Positions 62,984 to 64,000 of a stretch of 64,000 bases of DNA are shown here, one piece after another (position 1 is the first letter of the stretch; each line of letters opens with the position of its first letter). Below the pieces are notes generated by a model, which searched no databases, was not told where the DNA came from, and saw only the letters and a list, made by a program, of their open reading frames with translations. A program made the position numbers and the translations under genes. Source of the DNA: Mariniblastus fucicola (GTDB lineage: Bacteria > Planctomycetota > Planctomycetia > Pirellulales > Pirellulaceae); NCBI RefSeq assembly GCF_008087665.1, contig NZ_CP042912.1, positions 4,402,001 to 4,466,000 of the forward strand, written 5' to 3'.

Positions 62984-64000
62984 ATGATAAATTTCCTCAG
63001 AGTTATCAAACTTTCGTTGGTCAACAAGTGGAAGATTACCGCGTTGTTGGTCAATTCGTTGATCATCGGCCTGCTGTGGGGCTGTAGCATTTCCGCCGTC
63101 TACCCTTTCGTCGAAGTTGTTTTCTCAGGGAACACGATTGAGACGTGGCTGGTTTCGGAGATCGAAAAAACGGACGAGAAGATTGCTGAGCTTCAAATTA
63201 CGTGCTCAGACCTAAAGTTGAAAGTTGGCGATTCTGGCAATTCGACTCAGCTTCGTAACGAACTCGACACCCATTCGCGAAGACTGATTGCCGAAGAGAA
63301 AGCGAACCAACTGTATCGCACCGTCATGCCGTGGATCGAAGGGCGAGTCCCCCAGACACCGTTTGGGACGTTGGTTTTCGTGATGAGCACGCTGATCATG
63401 ATCACGATTATAAAGGGCGTTTGCCTCGTTCTCAATTCAGTGCTAGTCGCTCAAATTGCACAACGCACTGCGCTGGTCATGCGGCGACAATTCTACTCGT
63501 CTGCCGTCAAGATGGATCAGTTGACGATCGACCAGAAAGGCACATCAGCAATGCAGACGATGTTGATTTACAACCTCAACCTCGTCACCGCGGGTTTGAT
63601 CAGCCTGTACGGAAAAGGTACGCGTGAGCCTTTGAAAATGCTGGTCTGTCTGGTGTTGGCGGCCTGCATTTCGTGGAAATTGCTGCTCCTCACGATGGTC
63701 GTCGCGCCGATCGCTGGCTTTGTAATCAACCGCATTTCCCAACACATGCGAACGGCCGCCCAAAGAGAACTTGGGGGAATCGCGGGCGTCCTGCAATCGA
63801 CAATGGAGTCCTTGAGTGCTCTGCGAACGGTTCGCATTTTCAATCGGGAACGCACCGAGAAAGCCCGCTTCAATCGCTTTTCGAAAACGCTTTACAACCT
63901 CGGCGTCAAGCAAGCGTTCTTTGATTCGCTGCTCCGACCTACAACAGAATTGGCAGGCATGGTCTGCGTTGCGATTGCCTTGCTGGCCGGCGGATATCTG
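62984..64000 (+). CDS. ABC exporter, membrane domain (C-terminus cut by window edge)
   Basis: 339 codons from ATG 62984, running off the right edge. The start reads MINFLRVIKLSLVNKWKITA. Six transmembrane-helix regions of an MsbA/type IV exporter are partly visible: LLVNSLIIGLLWGCSISAVY, LVFVMSTLIMITIIKGVCLV, AAQREL and KMLVCLVLAACISWKLLLL. Between helices 1 and 2, about residues 50-105, is a charged coiled-coil insertion (EKTDEKIAELQITCSDLKLK), not present in the standard exporter. The ATP-binding domain would lie beyond the window. With the sulfotransferase, methyltransferase and glycosyltransferase it likely exports a lipid-linked glycan. Confidence 0.78.
   Translation, partial: MINFLRVIKLSLVNKWKITALLVNSLIIGLLWGCSISAVYPFVEVVFSGNTIETWLVSEIEKTDEKIAELQITCSDLKLKVGDSGNSTQLRNELDTHSRRLIAEEKANQLYRTVMPWIEGRVPQTPFGTLVFVMSTLIMITIIKGVCLVLNSVLVAQIAQRTALVMRRQFYSSAVKMDQLTIDQKGTSAMQTMLIYNLNLVTAGLISLYGKGTREPLKMLVCLVLAACISWKLLLLTMVVAPIAGFVINRISQHMRTAAQRELGGIAGVLQSTMESLSALRTVRIFNRERTEKARFNRFSKTLYNLGVKQAFFDSLLRPTTELAGMVCVAIALLAGGYL

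Overview
The window looks like a chromosome segment of a marine-type planctomycete, most likely Pirellulaceae (inference). The evidence is family content: a DUF1549/DUF1553 protein with an N-terminal cytochrome-like CxxCH paired with a Tat-exported DUF1501 protein, a LEPR-XLL-type beta-helix protein, a secreted SHD1-like protein, DUF1080, sulfatase, PhoX/PhoD, and a large MoxR-DUF58-BatA operon. Genes have long leaders and many GTG/TTG starts. I saw no rRNA, tRNA, CRISPR array or intact insertion sequence.

Layout. 1-9.9 kb: edge-cut membrane protein, relic of a REP-associated transposase, an HNH-dinB pair, a divergent Nramp-like transporter, guaB overlapping a secreted low-complexity protein, and two membrane-anchored proteins of unknown role. 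10-16.5 kb: a hydrolase group (sulfatase, a phosphodiesterase-PhoD fusion, PhoX) and two regulators (LuxR-type; XRE fused to an NTF2/SnoaL-like domain). 16.5-21 kb: the DUF1501 and DUF1549/1553 pair. 21-28.5 kb: xseA, ilvC, ilvA, a small Zn-ribbon-like gene, a DUF1080-GH43 fusion and a GNAT acetyltransferase. 28.5-35.5 kb: a protein-folding block, groEL-groES-groEL-dnaJ-grpE-ppiC-fmdB, with a strong sigma-54-like site upstream. 35.8-43.4 kb: beta-helix protein, msrB, sialidase, a TPR protein with two RNA-polymerase alpha-CTD-like repeats, an EEP hydrolase and a class V aminotransferase.

43.5-58.7 kb holds the most striking unit: eight genes on one strand, most with overlapping stops and starts. 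They encode a TPR gluzincin-like protease, DUF4159, a MoxR ATPase, DUF58, a BatA-like vWA protein, a giant coiled-coil membrane protein, a second vWA/amidotransferase-like membrane protein and a caspase/legumain-fold protein with an EF-hand-like loop. MoxR and vWA proteins commonly work together as a chaperone pair; the flanking protease-like proteins suggest an envelope assembly or proteolysis machine (inference). 58.7-64 kb: a NYN nuclease, then sulfotransferase, methyltransferase, glycosyltransferase and an ABC exporter cut by the window end, suggesting surface glycan synthesis and export.

A dispersed palindromic repeat with core GGCTTCCAGCC occurs between genes at about 23.9-24.2, 31.2, 33.1 and 48.2 kb; at 48.2 kb two copies form a perfect 24-bp inverted repeat inside the moxR-DUF58 operon.
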